Positions 1 to 7,018 are shown, numbered from the stretch's first letter. The stretch: 10,500 nt of DNA from Veillonella sp. (GCA_019419725.1 DXZL01000046.1:1-10500), one strand, 5' to 3'. Numbers and translations are program-made. Notes: a model not told the origin generated them from the sequence alone.

Positions 1-1409
1 CATCTTTATTCCCTACAAACTGCTTAACTTACAATGATGTGAAAGATAAAAACTATCAAGAGGTAGCAGCTGTTGTATTATCCAAGTTGTTCCCATGTTT
101 CTCAGAAGCTCATTTAAAAGAAATGATCAACTCTGCATACAGTGATGCTAATTTCAGCACTCGTGATATTGCACCGTTACATTCCTTATTAGAAAAGGTT
201 TCTGTCCTAGAATTATTCCATGGCCGTACACAAGCTTTCAAAGATATGGCATTGTCTTTATTCCCATATCTATTAGTAGCGGCAAAAGAGGCTGAAGGTG
301 AGAAAAAAGAGGTTCTTATCTTAACGGCTACATCTGGTGATACAGGTAAAGCTGCCCTTGAAGGCTTTAAAGATGTACCTGGTACTCACATTCAAGTATT
401 CTACCCAACTGATGGCGTAAGTCCAATGCAAGCTGAGCAAATGCAAAAGCAAGAAGGGGACAACGTTAATGTTACTGCGATTCACGGTAACTTCGACGAT
501 GCGCAACAATTCTTGAAACGCTTATTCGTTGATAAAGATACTGCAGAAGAGGTTGCTGCAAAAGGTGTTATGTTCTCTAGTGCGAACTCTATTAACATTG
601 GTCGCTTGGCACCTCAAGTGGTGTACTATGTGAATGCCTATGCAGAACTTGTTGCACAAGGTGCCATTCATGAAGATGAAGCATTCAACGTTGTGGTGCC
701 AACTGGTAACTTCGGTAATATTTTAGCTGCTTATTATGCTAAAAAAATGGGTATTCCTATTGGTAAATTGATTTGTGCATCTAACCAAAATAACGTGCTT
801 ACTGATTTCTTTGAAAGTGGTACATACGATATGAACCGCCCATTCTATACAACGATTTCTCCGTCTATGGATATTCTTGAGTCTTCCAACTTTGAACGTT
901 TCTTATACTATATCTCTGGTGAGGATAGTGAACGCACAGCTGGTTGGATGAAAGATCTTAAATCTACAGGTAAATTGACTGTAAACGAAGAAGAATTCAA
1001 CCGCGTTAAAGCTAATTTTGCAGGTGCTTATGTAGATGACGAAGAAACAAAAGCCATCATTGAGCAAGTGTACAACTCCTATGGTTATGTAATGGATCCT
1101 CATACAGCGGTAGCTATGGGTGCATACATGAAGGAATTAGAGAAACACCCAGAAGATGGTGCGCGTCATACAATTATTGCATCTACTGCACATCCATTTA
1201 AATTTCCTACAGCTATTTGTGAAGCTTTAGATATTAAAGTTGGTGATACACCATATGAAAGCTTAGATAATATTTCTGCTGTAACGGGTGTAGCATTCCC
1301 TAAACAATTGGAAGCATTGAAATCTAAACCATTGCGTTTCACAAAAGCAATCGATAAAGAGAATATGAAACAAGAAATTCTTGATTTTGTAGATACATTC
1401 TCTAAATAA
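1..1409 (+). CDS. thrC: Threonine synthase, 5' end outside the window
   Basis: This PLP enzyme converts O-phospho-L-homoserine to L-threonine and phosphate, the last step of threonine synthesis in the cytoplasm. The reading frame is open from base 3, so the GTG at 39 is not the real start. About 468 codons are visible and roughly 25-30 N-terminal residues are missing, giving a total near the ~495 aa of the long bacterial ThrC type. The PLP-binding lysine lies in FHGRTQAFKDMA (codon at 240-242). The phosphate-binding stretch TATSGDTGKAA follows about 30 residues later, and PTGNFGNILAAYYAKK is the conserved glycine-rich segment of the large domain. Known ThrC proteins share these motifs; cysteate or serine dehydratase-type relatives are less likely because of the FHGxTxAFKD signature. 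The gene ends four bases before a strong hairpin, so it is the last gene of its transcript. Any hom or thrB partner would lie upstream. Confidence 0.95.
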   Translation, partial: SLFPTNCLTYNDVKDKNYQEVAAVVLSKLFPCFSEAHLKEMINSAYSDANFSTRDIAPLHSLLEKVSVLELFHGRTQAFKDMALSLFPYLLVAAKEAEGEKKEVLILTATSGDTGKAALEGFKDVPGTHIQVFYPTDGVSPMQAEQMQKQEGDNVNVTAIHGNFDDAQQFLKRLFVDKDTAEEVAAKGVMFSSANSINIGRLAPQVVYYVNAYAELVAQGAIHEDEAFNVVVPTGNFGNILAAYYAKKMGIPIGKLICASNQNNVLTDFFESGTYDMNRPFYTTISPSMDILESSNFERFLYYISGEDSERTAGWMKDLKSTGKLTVNEEEFNRVKANFAGAYVDDEETKAIIEQVYNSYGYVMDPHTAVAMGAYMKELEKHPEDGARHTIIASTAHPFKFPTAICEALDIKVGDTPYESLDNISAVTGVAFPKQLEALKSKPLRFTKAIDKENMKQEILDFVDTFSK

Positions 1410-1413
1410 TAGG

Positions 1414-1450
1414 ATGCCGCCTTTCGCTAGAAGGGCGGCATATATTTTGG
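1414..1450 (+). terminator. Rho-independent terminator after thrC
   Basis: Stem 1414-1425 pairs with 1430-1441 (12 pairs including one G-T wobble) around a GCTA tetraloop, with a GC-rich base GCCGCC/GGCGGC. The T-run behind it is short and broken (ATATTTTGG), so termination may not be complete. Confidence 0.85.
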
Positions 1451-1471
1451 TTTTATATATTCCGTATCTCC

Positions 1472-1479
1472 TGTATAAT
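1472..1479 (+). promoter_or_regulatory. Candidate promoter of the DMT transporter gene (extended -10)
   Basis: TATAAT at 1474-1479 is a perfect -10 hexamer with TG directly in front of it. No good -35 is visible at 16-18 bases; TTGG at 1447-1450 is too far. It sits about 75 bases before the start codon and just after the thrC terminator, where a promoter is expected. Confidence 0.4.
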
Positions 1480-1553
1480 AGATTGCTAAGATAGATAATA
1501 CAGGGATAGTAACTATTTAGTTGTACTATAGTGTATTTGTATAGGGAGGTAGT

Positions 1554-2441
1554 ATGGCTAAAAAAGGTCTTATGTATGCATTATTGTCGGCACTCTTATT
1601 GAGTACGATGAATTTATTTGTAAAGATGCTAGGCTCTAACATTCCATCTGGGGAAATTGCCTTTTTCCGTGGTTTATTTGGAACCATAGCTGTTCTCATC
1701 GTTATGTATACCCGAGGTATCCGATTCTCGAAAGAGGATAGAGGACATCTTGTTATGCGTGGCTTATATGGCGGCTTTGGCATGGTTTGTAACTTTATTG
1801 CCTTAGTGCATTTAAAGTTATCTGATGCAACAATTTTATTTCAAACATCAGGTATATTTGTATTGATATTTAGCGCCTTATTTCTTAAAGAACGGGTACC
1901 TAAAGGGGCTGGTAAATGGCTTCTTTTGATCTTTGTAGCTGTAATGGTTATGGTAAATCCATTTAGCTTTACCGGCTTTACTTGGTTTGCCTTAGTAGCT
2001 ATTTTAGGGGCTGCTTTATCTGCGGCTGCGTATACAACGATTCGCCTTATATCTAAGCGAGGTAAGCATAGTAATTTCGAAATTATGGCGTATTTTATGA
2101 TTACAGGTATGATTGCAGGACTTGTTACAACTGATAAACTCGTTATGCCGCAGGGGACAGATTGGCTTATCATCTTGGCGATTGGTGGTATTAGTGTAGT
2201 GGCTCAGTTCTTCTTGACTGGTGCCTTTGTTACCACAAATGCTGTAGTGGCACAATTCTTACAATATGTTGGTGTATTCATCAGTTCCTTCTATGGCTTC
2301 TTGTTCTTTGGTGAAAGCTTATCTATTGAAACGATAGGCGCTGGTGTGGCGATGTTCGTATCTTCTGTTATGTTGGCTCGCCTCAAAGAACAAAGTGGAC
2401 CTTTACAAGAAGGAAAGGTTATAGAGGATAAAATTAAATAA
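1554..2441 (+). CDS. EamA/DMT-superfamily inner-membrane transporter
   Basis: A 295-residue integral membrane protein of the drug/metabolite transporter superfamily, probably exporting a small metabolite such as an amino acid; the substrate cannot be told from sequence. About ten hydrophobic helices can be seen (roughly residues 7-25, 34-53, 67-87, 93-111, 122-136, 142-161, 174-193, 204-222, 229-252, 259-276), which is the normal two-times-five EamA duplication. Each half ends in the acidic motif typical of the family: FLKERVP at residues 110-116 and FFGESLS at 251-257. A charged cytoplasmic tail follows. The start ATG is fixed by GGGAGG at 1544-1549, five bases upstream. The gene is monocistronic, flanked by terminators on both sides. 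Position next to thrC might hint at threonine or homoserine export, but the separate promoter makes this weak. Confidence 0.88.
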   Translation: MAKKGLMYALLSALLLSTMNLFVKMLGSNIPSGEIAFFRGLFGTIAVLIVMYTRGIRFSKEDRGHLVMRGLYGGFGMVCNFIALVHLKLSDATILFQTSGIFVLIFSALFLKERVPKGAGKWLLLIFVAVMVMVNPFSFTGFTWFALVAILGAALSAAAYTTIRLISKRGKHSNFEIMAYFMITGMIAGLVTTDKLVMPQGTDWLIILAIGGISVVAQFFLTGAFVTTNAVVAQFLQYVGVFISSFYGFLFFGESLSIETIGAGVAMFVSSVMLARLKEQSGPLQEGKVIEDKIK

Positions 2442-2481
2442 TTGTCGAATCTATACAATAATAGACGTTGTATGACAGTAG

Positions 2482-2514
2482 AGGTGCTAATCACATTCGT
2501 GATTGGCACCTTTT
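2482..2514 (+). terminator. Rho-independent terminator after the DMT transporter gene
   Basis: A 13-pair stem, 2482-2494 with 2499-2511 (one G-T wobble), closes an ATTC tetraloop. Its base reads AGGTGC/GCACCT and is followed by TTTT at 2511-2514. Confidence 0.88.
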
Positions 2515-2616
2515 AACATGGTGCGAAAAGTACGCATAAATACTGATTTATTACAATTTTAGATTGACCTATGAAAAACTATATTAAATAAATTCGAAAA
2601 ACTACATCGAAAAATA

Positions 2617-2645
2617 TTGACATCTCTTCATCTTTCCTTTATGAT
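2617..2645 (+). promoter_or_regulatory. Strong sigma-A promoter of mscL
   Basis: A perfect -35 TTGACA (2617-2622), a 17-base spacer and TATGAT (2640-2645) form a near-consensus promoter. Transcription would start near 2652, leaving a leader of about 46 bases before mscL. Confidence 0.8.
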
Positions 2646-2697
2646 TAGTACAGTTATTAACGCATTCTCAATTAAGTGTATCTAGGAGTAGTGAGAA

Positions 2698-3165
2698 ATG
2701 AAAGAATTTTTGAACGATTTTAAAGCTTTTGCATTCAAAGGTAACATGATGGACCTAGCTATTGGTATGATTATTGGGGCTGCTTTCACAGCGTTGGTTA
2801 ACTCCGTTGTAAGCAACTTGTTCATGCCTATTATCAGCTTGTTCACAGGCGGTATTGATTTCAGTAACTTGTACTTGCCATTAAATGCTGCATCTAAAGA
2901 TGCATTCATGGCTGGTGCTGATATTAATACAGCTCGTGCAGTTGGTTCTGTATTGCCATACGGTACATTCATTACTGATTTGATTCAATTCTTAATCTTG
3001 GCGTTCGTTGTATTCTTGATGGTTCGCGCATTAGCTAAAATGATGAAAAACGCGAAAGAAGAAGAAGCTGCTGAAGCACCTACAACTAAAGAATGTCAAT
3101 TCTGTAAAACAGAAATTCACATTGATGCAGTTAAATGTCCTAACTGTACAGCAGATTTGAAATAA
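2698..3165 (+). CDS. mscL: Large-conductance mechanosensitive channel with a C-terminal CxxC...CxxC tail
   Basis: MscL forms a homopentameric inner-membrane pore that opens under membrane tension and releases solutes on hypo-osmotic shock. The N-terminal amphipathic segment and first transmembrane helix are typical: FKGNMMDLAIGMIIGAAF (residues 13-30) corresponds to the [20 protein letters not shown] region of E. coli MscL. A periplasmic loop (about 50-90) and second helix (about 91-112, LIQFLILAFVVFLMV) follow, then the charged bundle segment KMMKNAKEEEAAEA. The protein is 155 aa against 136 in E. coli. The extra tail carries Cys133, Cys136, Cys147 and Cys150 in two CxxC pairs eleven residues apart, like a small zinc ribbon. 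I believe similar tails occur in some other Firmicute MscL proteins. AGGAG at 2684-2688 supports the ATG at 2698. The gene has its own promoter and terminator. Confidence 0.95.
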   Translation: MKEFLNDFKAFAFKGNMMDLAIGMIIGAAFTALVNSVVSNLFMPIISLFTGGIDFSNLYLPLNAASKDAFMAGADINTARAVGSVLPYGTFITDLIQFLILAFVVFLMVRALAKMMKNAKEEEAAEAPTTKECQFCKTEIHIDAVKCPNCTADLK

Positions 3166-3184
3166 TTCAAATTTAAAGCTACAT

Positions 3185-3217
3185 AAAAGGAGTAAGGCCT
3201 AGGCCTTACTCCTTTTT
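3185..3217 (+). terminator. Perfect-palindrome terminator after mscL
   Basis: Bases 3185-3216 form a perfect 32-bp palindrome (16 + 16, centre between 3200 and 3201) with an AAAA start and a TTTTT end. In RNA the centre must open as a loop, leaving about 12-14 pairs. The A-run on the other side means it could also stop transcription from the minus strand, though no minus-strand gene is seen here. Confidence 0.9.
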
Positions 3218-3281
3218 GTTGTATTACGCCAGCTTTCTAGTATAAAATATAAGTATATAATAGAAATATATGATATTAACT

Positions 3282-3310
3282 TTAACGCGAAATTCTTGGG
3301 CGTGTATTAT
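3282..3310 (+). promoter_or_regulatory. Candidate promoter of the 2-hydroxyacid dehydrogenase gene
   Basis: TTAACG (3282-3287, 4 of 6 to the -35 consensus), 17 bases, then TATTAT (3305-3310). Transcription would begin near 3317, only about 20 bases before the start codon. A second possible -10, TATAAT at 3256-3261, has no clear -35. Confidence 0.4.
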
Positions 3311-3336
3311 AAGACGTTTTTGGAGGACTTATACAT

Positions 3337-4386
3337 ATGGAAAAAAAACCTCTAGTTGTTGTAAACGGTTTAGTCCGTAAAGATGCAATTGCTTATTTAA
3401 AAGAGCACGTAGATGTGCGCCAATGGACTGAAAAGACTGTAATGCCTCGTGAGACATTAAAGGAATGGCTCGTTGATGCGGATGGTTTGTGGTGTGTTCG
3501 CCCTTTAGATGTAGACGGTGATCTTGTAAAAAATGCACCTAATTTAAAGGTTATTGCTCAAGCAGCTGTGGGTTATGATAATGTAAAAATTGATGAATTA
3601 ACGGCAGCAGGTATTCCTTATGGCAATACGCCAGGTGTTCTTAATGAAACCGTAGCAGAGCTTGCTTTTACATTAATTGCCACTGCTAGTCGTCGTATTC
3701 TGGAAAATGCTAATTTCGTAAAAGAAGGACGTTGGGCTCAAAGACCATCTAATATTAAAGGCTTTGATTTGAGTCGCCGTACCCTTGGTATTATTGGGAT
3801 GGGGGCTATTGGTGTATCTATTTCTCGTCGTGCTCGTGCATTCGGTATGACTGTGGTATACCATAATCGTAATCAGCGTATTGATGACAAGATTCATAAA
3901 ACTACGTATATGGAATTAGATGACTTATTAGCTACTAGTGATGTAGTTTGTGTGATGGCTCCACTAACAGATGAAACATATCACATGTGTGATGAAGCAT
4001 TCTTCAAAAAAATGAAGAATACTGCTTTGTTTGTTAATGTTGGCCGTGGACCTATCGTTGATACAGATGCTTTGATTAATGCCTTAAAAACAGGTGAAAT
4101 CGATTACGCAGCACTTGACGTAACTGATCCAGAGCCATTGCCAGCAGATCATCCATTATTGGATGTTGAGAACTGTCTTATCGTACCACATATTGGTTCT
4201 TATACTGATCGTACGCGTTATGATATGTCTATTTTGACAGCTGACAATATTATTGCTGGCGTTCATAAGAAACCATTAAAGACCTGTGTTAATGAAGAAG
4301 TTAACTATAAGAAACCAGAAATGGATGTAGAGTCTGCCTTAGAAGAGCTTAAAAAAGCTGGTATAGACTTAGCTGATTTCGACTAA
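3337..4386 (+). CDS. D-isomer-specific 2-hydroxyacid dehydrogenase (glyoxylate/hydroxypyruvate reductase-like)
   Basis: A cytoplasmic NAD(P)H-dependent oxidoreductase that interconverts 2-keto acids and D-2-hydroxy acids. The N- and C-terminal catalytic domain parts (about 1-110 and 290-320) surround a Rossmann nucleotide-binding domain with LGIIGMGAIG at residues 150-159. The catalytic triad of the family is present: Arg237 in VNVGRGPIVD, Glu266 in DPEPLP and His285 in PHIGS. NTPGVLNETVAELAF (97-111) is also characteristic. The closest functional classes are glyoxylate/hydroxypyruvate reductase and 2-ketogluconate reductase (GhrB-like). D-lactate or phosphoglycerate dehydrogenase is less likely, and no ACT domain is present. 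The last ~27 residues (NYKKPEMDVESALEELKKAG region) extend past the usual family end and look helical and acidic. GGAGG at 3322-3326 fixes the ATG. No terminator separates it from glnS, so read-through is possible. Confidence 0.92.
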   Translation: MEKKPLVVVNGLVRKDAIAYLKEHVDVRQWTEKTVMPRETLKEWLVDADGLWCVRPLDVDGDLVKNAPNLKVIAQAAVGYDNVKIDELTAAGIPYGNTPGVLNETVAELAFTLIATASRRILENANFVKEGRWAQRPSNIKGFDLSRRTLGIIGMGAIGVSISRRARAFGMTVVYHNRNQRIDDKIHKTTYMELDDLLATSDVVCVMAPLTDETYHMCDEAFFKKMKNTALFVNVGRGPIVDTDALINALKTGEIDYAALDVTDPEPLPADHPLLDVENCLIVPHIGSYTDRTRYDMSILTADNIIAGVHKKPLKTCVNEEVNYKKPEMDVESALEELKKAGIDLADFD

Positions 4387-4427
4387 TATCACAAGACCTC
4401 AAAAGATATGCGGTATTATGCAAAATA

Positions 4428-4436
4428 TGGTAAAAT
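4428..4436 (+). promoter_or_regulatory. Candidate extended -10 promoter of glnS
   Basis: TGGTAAAAT at 4428-4436 fits the extended -10 form TGnTAnAAT-like, 32 bases before the proposed TTG start. No convincing -35 is visible. It lies in the 82-base gap between the dehydrogenase gene and glnS, which has no hairpin terminator. Confidence 0.35.
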
Positions 4437-4455
4437 AAAAGAATATTTATCCTAT

Positions 4456-4460
4456 GGAGG
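4456..4460 (+). promoter_or_regulatory. Ribosome binding site that fixes the glnS TTG start
   Basis: GGAGG lies eight bases before TTG 4469. It begins at the third base of the alternative ATG (4454-4456), which rules that ATG out as the start for this site. Confidence 0.75.
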
Positions 4461-4468
4461 TTAGAACG

Positions 4469-6157
4469 TTGGAACATAAAGATATTGAAAAAACTGTAGC
4501 TCCTGAAGAAGTTGTATCTGTTAACTTTATCGAAGCTATCATCAACAAAGATAACGAAACTGGCAAATACGGTGGTCGTGTGTTAACTCGCTTCCCACCA
4601 GAACCAAATGGTTACTTACATATTGGTCATGCTAAATCTATTTGTCTTAACTTTGGTATTGGCAAACAGTACAATGGCTTAACAAATCTTCGTTTTGATG
4701 ATACGAATCCTGCAAAAGAAGATGTTGAATACGTAAACTCCATCATGGAAGATGTAAAATGGCTCGGTTTTGATTGGGCGGGAGAGCCTCGCTATGCATC
4801 TGACTATTTCGGCCAAATGTACGAATATGCTAAGAAATTAATTACTCTTGGCAAGGCTTATGTAGATGATCAAACTGCAGATGAAATTAAACAAACACGT
4901 GGCGATTTTTCTACACCTGGTACTAACAGCCCATACCGTGACCGTAGCGTAGAAGAAAACTTGAAACTCTTCGAAGAAATGAAAGATGGTAAATACGCTG
5001 ATGGTGAAAAGGTATTGCGTGCGAAAATCGACATGGCGCATCCTAATATCGTTATGCGTGACCCTGTTATCTATCGTATTGTAAATACAGAACATCATAA
5101 TACAGGTAATGAGTGGAAAATCTATCCTATGTATGATTTTGCTCATCCTATTGAAGATGCTATCGAGCGTATTACACATTCCATCTGTACTTTGGAATTC
5201 GAAGTTCACCGTCCATTGTATGATTGGGTACTTGAAGACTGGGATGACACTGAAATCCCACAACAAATTGAGTTTGCTCGCTTGAACGTAACTAAAATGG
5301 TTATGTCCAAACGTAAATTGCGTGCTCTTGTTGAGGCAGGCCTTGTAGCTGGTTGGGATGATCCTCGTATGCCTACTATTTCTGGCTTACGTCGTCGTGG
5401 TTATACTCCAGAGGCTATTCGTGATTTCTGTGACCGCATTGGCGTAGCTAAGGCTGACAGTGTTGTTGACATTGCTTTGCTAGAGTTCTGTATCCGTGAA
5501 GATTTGAAACTCAAAGCTACACGTCCTATGGTCGTTATTGATCCTGTGAAAGTTGTTATTACAAACTATCCAGAAGGTCAAACTGAACTTTGTACCGTTG
5601 AAAATAACCCAGAAAATGAAGAGTTGGGTAACCGTGAAGTTGTATTTGGTCGTGAAATTTACATCGAACGCAATGACTTTATGGAAGAGCCAGTTAAGAA
5701 GTTCTTCCGCTTGGCACCAGGTAAAGAAGTACGCTTAAAAGGCGCATACTTCATTACATGTACTGATGTTATTAAAGACGAAAATGGCAATATTACAGAA
5801 ATTCACTGTACATATGACCCAGAAACTAAGAGCGGCAGCGGTTGTACTCGTAAGGTAAAAGGTACATTACATTGGGTTGAAGCATCTACTGCTGTAGATA
5901 TTGAATCTCGCTTATATGACTACTTGCTAAAAGAAGATTCTGATGGTAAAGACTTCTTAGGTGACTTTAATCATGAGTCCTTACAAGTATTCCATAGTAA
6001 AGGGGAAGCATGTCTCAGTACAACTGTACCAGGAGACCATTTCCAATTCTTGCGCCAAGGTTATTTTGTAACTGATAAAGATAGCACACCAGATTATATC
6101 GTAATGAACCGTATCGTTGGTTTACGTGATAGCTGGGCTAAGGCACAAAAGAAATAA
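4469..6157 (+). CDS. glnS: Glutaminyl-tRNA synthetase
   Basis: Class I synthetase that charges tRNA-Gln with glutamine using ATP. The N-terminal catalytic domain carries the HIGH signature in PPEPNGYLHIGHAKS (HIGH at about residues 51-54) and the KMSKS loop as VMSKRKL (Met279-Arg282). The two C-terminal beta-barrel anticodon-binding domains follow, ending in the conserved STPDYIVMNRIVGLRDSWAK. Its 562 residues match E. coli GlnRS (about 554). PNGYLHIGHAKS and the C-terminal barrels point to GlnRS, not GluRS. Start choice: an in-frame ATG at 4454 overlaps the Shine-Dalgarno GGAGG (4456-4460), so it cannot use that site. The in-frame TTG at 4469 lies eight bases after it and is the likely start. 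Many Firmicutes lack GlnRS and make Gln-tRNA through GatCAB, so presence here is mildly notable. A terminator follows directly. Confidence 0.95.
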   Translation: MEHKDIEKTVAPEEVVSVNFIEAIINKDNETGKYGGRVLTRFPPEPNGYLHIGHAKSICLNFGIGKQYNGLTNLRFDDTNPAKEDVEYVNSIMEDVKWLGFDWAGEPRYASDYFGQMYEYAKKLITLGKAYVDDQTADEIKQTRGDFSTPGTNSPYRDRSVEENLKLFEEMKDGKYADGEKVLRAKIDMAHPNIVMRDPVIYRIVNTEHHNTGNEWKIYPMYDFAHPIEDAIERITHSICTLEFEVHRPLYDWVLEDWDDTEIPQQIEFARLNVTKMVMSKRKLRALVEAGLVAGWDDPRMPTISGLRRRGYTPEAIRDFCDRIGVAKADSVVDIALLEFCIREDLKLKATRPMVVIDPVKVVITNYPEGQTELCTVENNPENEELGNREVVFGREIYIERNDFMEEPVKKFFRLAPGKEVRLKGAYFITCTDVIKDENGNITEIHCTYDPETKSGSGCTRKVKGTLHWVEASTAVDIESRLYDYLLKEDSDGKDFLGDFNHESLQVFHSKGEACLSTTVPGDHFQFLRQGYFVTDKDSTPDYIVMNRIVGLRDSWAKAQKK

Positions 6158-6184
6158 TGTATTCTATATTGCTAAGATAATGAT

Positions 6185-6215
6185 AAAGAACCGCTCCGTT
6201 AAGGGCGGTTCTTTA
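6185..6215 (+). terminator. Rho-independent terminator after glnS
   Basis: AAAGAACCGC (6185-6194) pairs perfectly with GCGGTTCTTT (6205-6214); two more pairs (one a G-T wobble) can form inside, leaving a six-base loop. The T-run is only the TTT of the stem's 3' side, so the terminator is of the symmetric A/T-flanked kind. Confidence 0.8.
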
Positions 6216-6281
6216 CTACTGTGTTGTTATTAAAAATCATGTTGAGAGTTTATGACATTAACATTTTAGTTGAGGAGATAT

Positions 6282-6917
6282 ATGAAAAAATTAGTATTAC
6301 TTGCCACTGCAGCTGCTGTATTAGTATCTGTTCCAACAATTGGCTCTGCAGCAAATATTAAGAATATTTTGAATAGAAGCCAAACAGTAGCATATCAAGG
6401 TGTTAAATTGCCTGAAGGTGTTACAATGTATCAAAATAATCCTAAAGCACTTTTTGCAGGGGAGGCTAAAAAGGATATTAAATCTGTATTTATTGAAGCA
6501 GGTGCTACATCTGCTAATGTATATACACTAAATATTAAAAACGAAAATGAAATGAACTATGCTGTATTTGGTGATGTAGTATTAGGTAAACAATTGGCTA
6601 GTCAAATCAGTGAAACTAAGCATGTCAATGCAGATCCATCTACATTAGGTGCATTGGCATCCTCTATTAATAAGGGGGATAGCCCAATTCTTGGCAAATT
6701 CACAGTAGTGACTCCATTATCTAAACAAGGTAATGCTTACGAAGGCACATTAAAATATAAAAGTATATCTAATAATAATTCTTATAATGAGGTTCTACAT
6801 ATTAGTTTATCTGAAGATAAGTACACTGGTCCAAATGCACGCTTTATCGCTATAGATGAAGCTAATGATGCTGCGATATTCCCTAAAGTTAAGTCTTTGT
6901 TAACGGCTAAAAAATAA
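6282..6917 (+). CDS. Secreted protein of unknown function
   Basis: I do not recognise a family. The protein is 211 aa from ATG 6282, chosen because GAGGAG (6272-6277) lies four bases upstream; an in-frame TTG at 6270 would overlap that site. A clear Sec signal peptide is present: MKK, a hydrophobic core at residues 4-18, and GSAAN with cleavage likely after Ala23 or Ala24. There is no lipobox cysteine, and the whole protein contains no cysteine. The mature part is about 187 residues, rich in Asn, Lys and Ser, with alternating beta-like stretches and no other membrane segment, so it is probably periplasmic or released. It lies alone between the glnS terminator and the promoter region of the DUF3793-flavodoxin operon. 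No strong promoter or terminator of its own is visible, and read-through into the next operon is possible. Confidence 0.8.
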   Translation: MKKLVLLATAAAVLVSVPTIGSAANIKNILNRSQTVAYQGVKLPEGVTMYQNNPKALFAGEAKKDIKSVFIEAGATSANVYTLNIKNENEMNYAVFGDVVLGKQLASQISETKHVNADPSTLGALASSINKGDSPILGKFTVVTPLSKQGNAYEGTLKYKSISNNNSYNEVLHISLSEDKYTGPNARFIAIDEANDAAIFPKVKSLLTAKK

Positions 6918-6925
6918 ATAATTAT

Positions 6926-6998
6926 TGAAAATATATATCAATTATTCTTGACAATTTTTCTCATCAAGAGTACTATGTGAATATAGGAATTATTCTCA
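6926..6998 (+). promoter_or_regulatory. Three Fur-box-like sequences around the DUF3793-flavodoxin promoter
   Basis: Compared by eye with the 7-1-7 Fur inverted repeat TGATAATNATTATCA, sites at 6926-6940 (11 of 14), 6949-6963 (11 of 14) and 6984-6998 (10 of 14) are seen. The second covers the -35 and spacer and the third covers the start point, which suits repression. The DNA is AT-rich, so chance matches are a real concern. Flavodoxins are classic iron-limitation genes, which makes the sites plausible. Confidence 0.4.
6948..6976 (+). promoter_or_regulatory. Promoter of the DUF3793-flavodoxin operon
   Basis: TTGACA (6948-6953), a 17-base spacer and TACTAT (6971-6976) make a good sigma-A promoter, with a start point near 6983. 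A GTG codon at 6977 that opens the longest reading frame would lie before the start point and so is not the translation start. Confidence 0.7.
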
Positions 6999-7018
6999 TT
7001 AGGGGAAATTCTAACGAT

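Noticed and set aside
39..41. GTG at 39 as the start of thrC
   Set aside because: The frame stays open upstream to the window edge and the known N-terminal part of threonine synthase is missing, so the true start lies outside.
4838..5266. 142-codon open frame on the minus strand inside glnS
   Set aside because: It lies wholly within a well-supported gene, has no family resemblance and no ribosome binding site; it is a shadow frame.
6270..6281. TTG at 6270 as the start of the secreted protein
   Set aside because: It overlaps the GAGGAG ribosome binding site, while ATG 6282 gives a textbook signal peptide beginning MKK.
6977..6979. GTG at 6977 as the start of the DUF3793 gene
   Set aside because: It directly follows the -10 hexamer TACTAT and precedes the predicted transcription start; no ribosome binding site lies before it.
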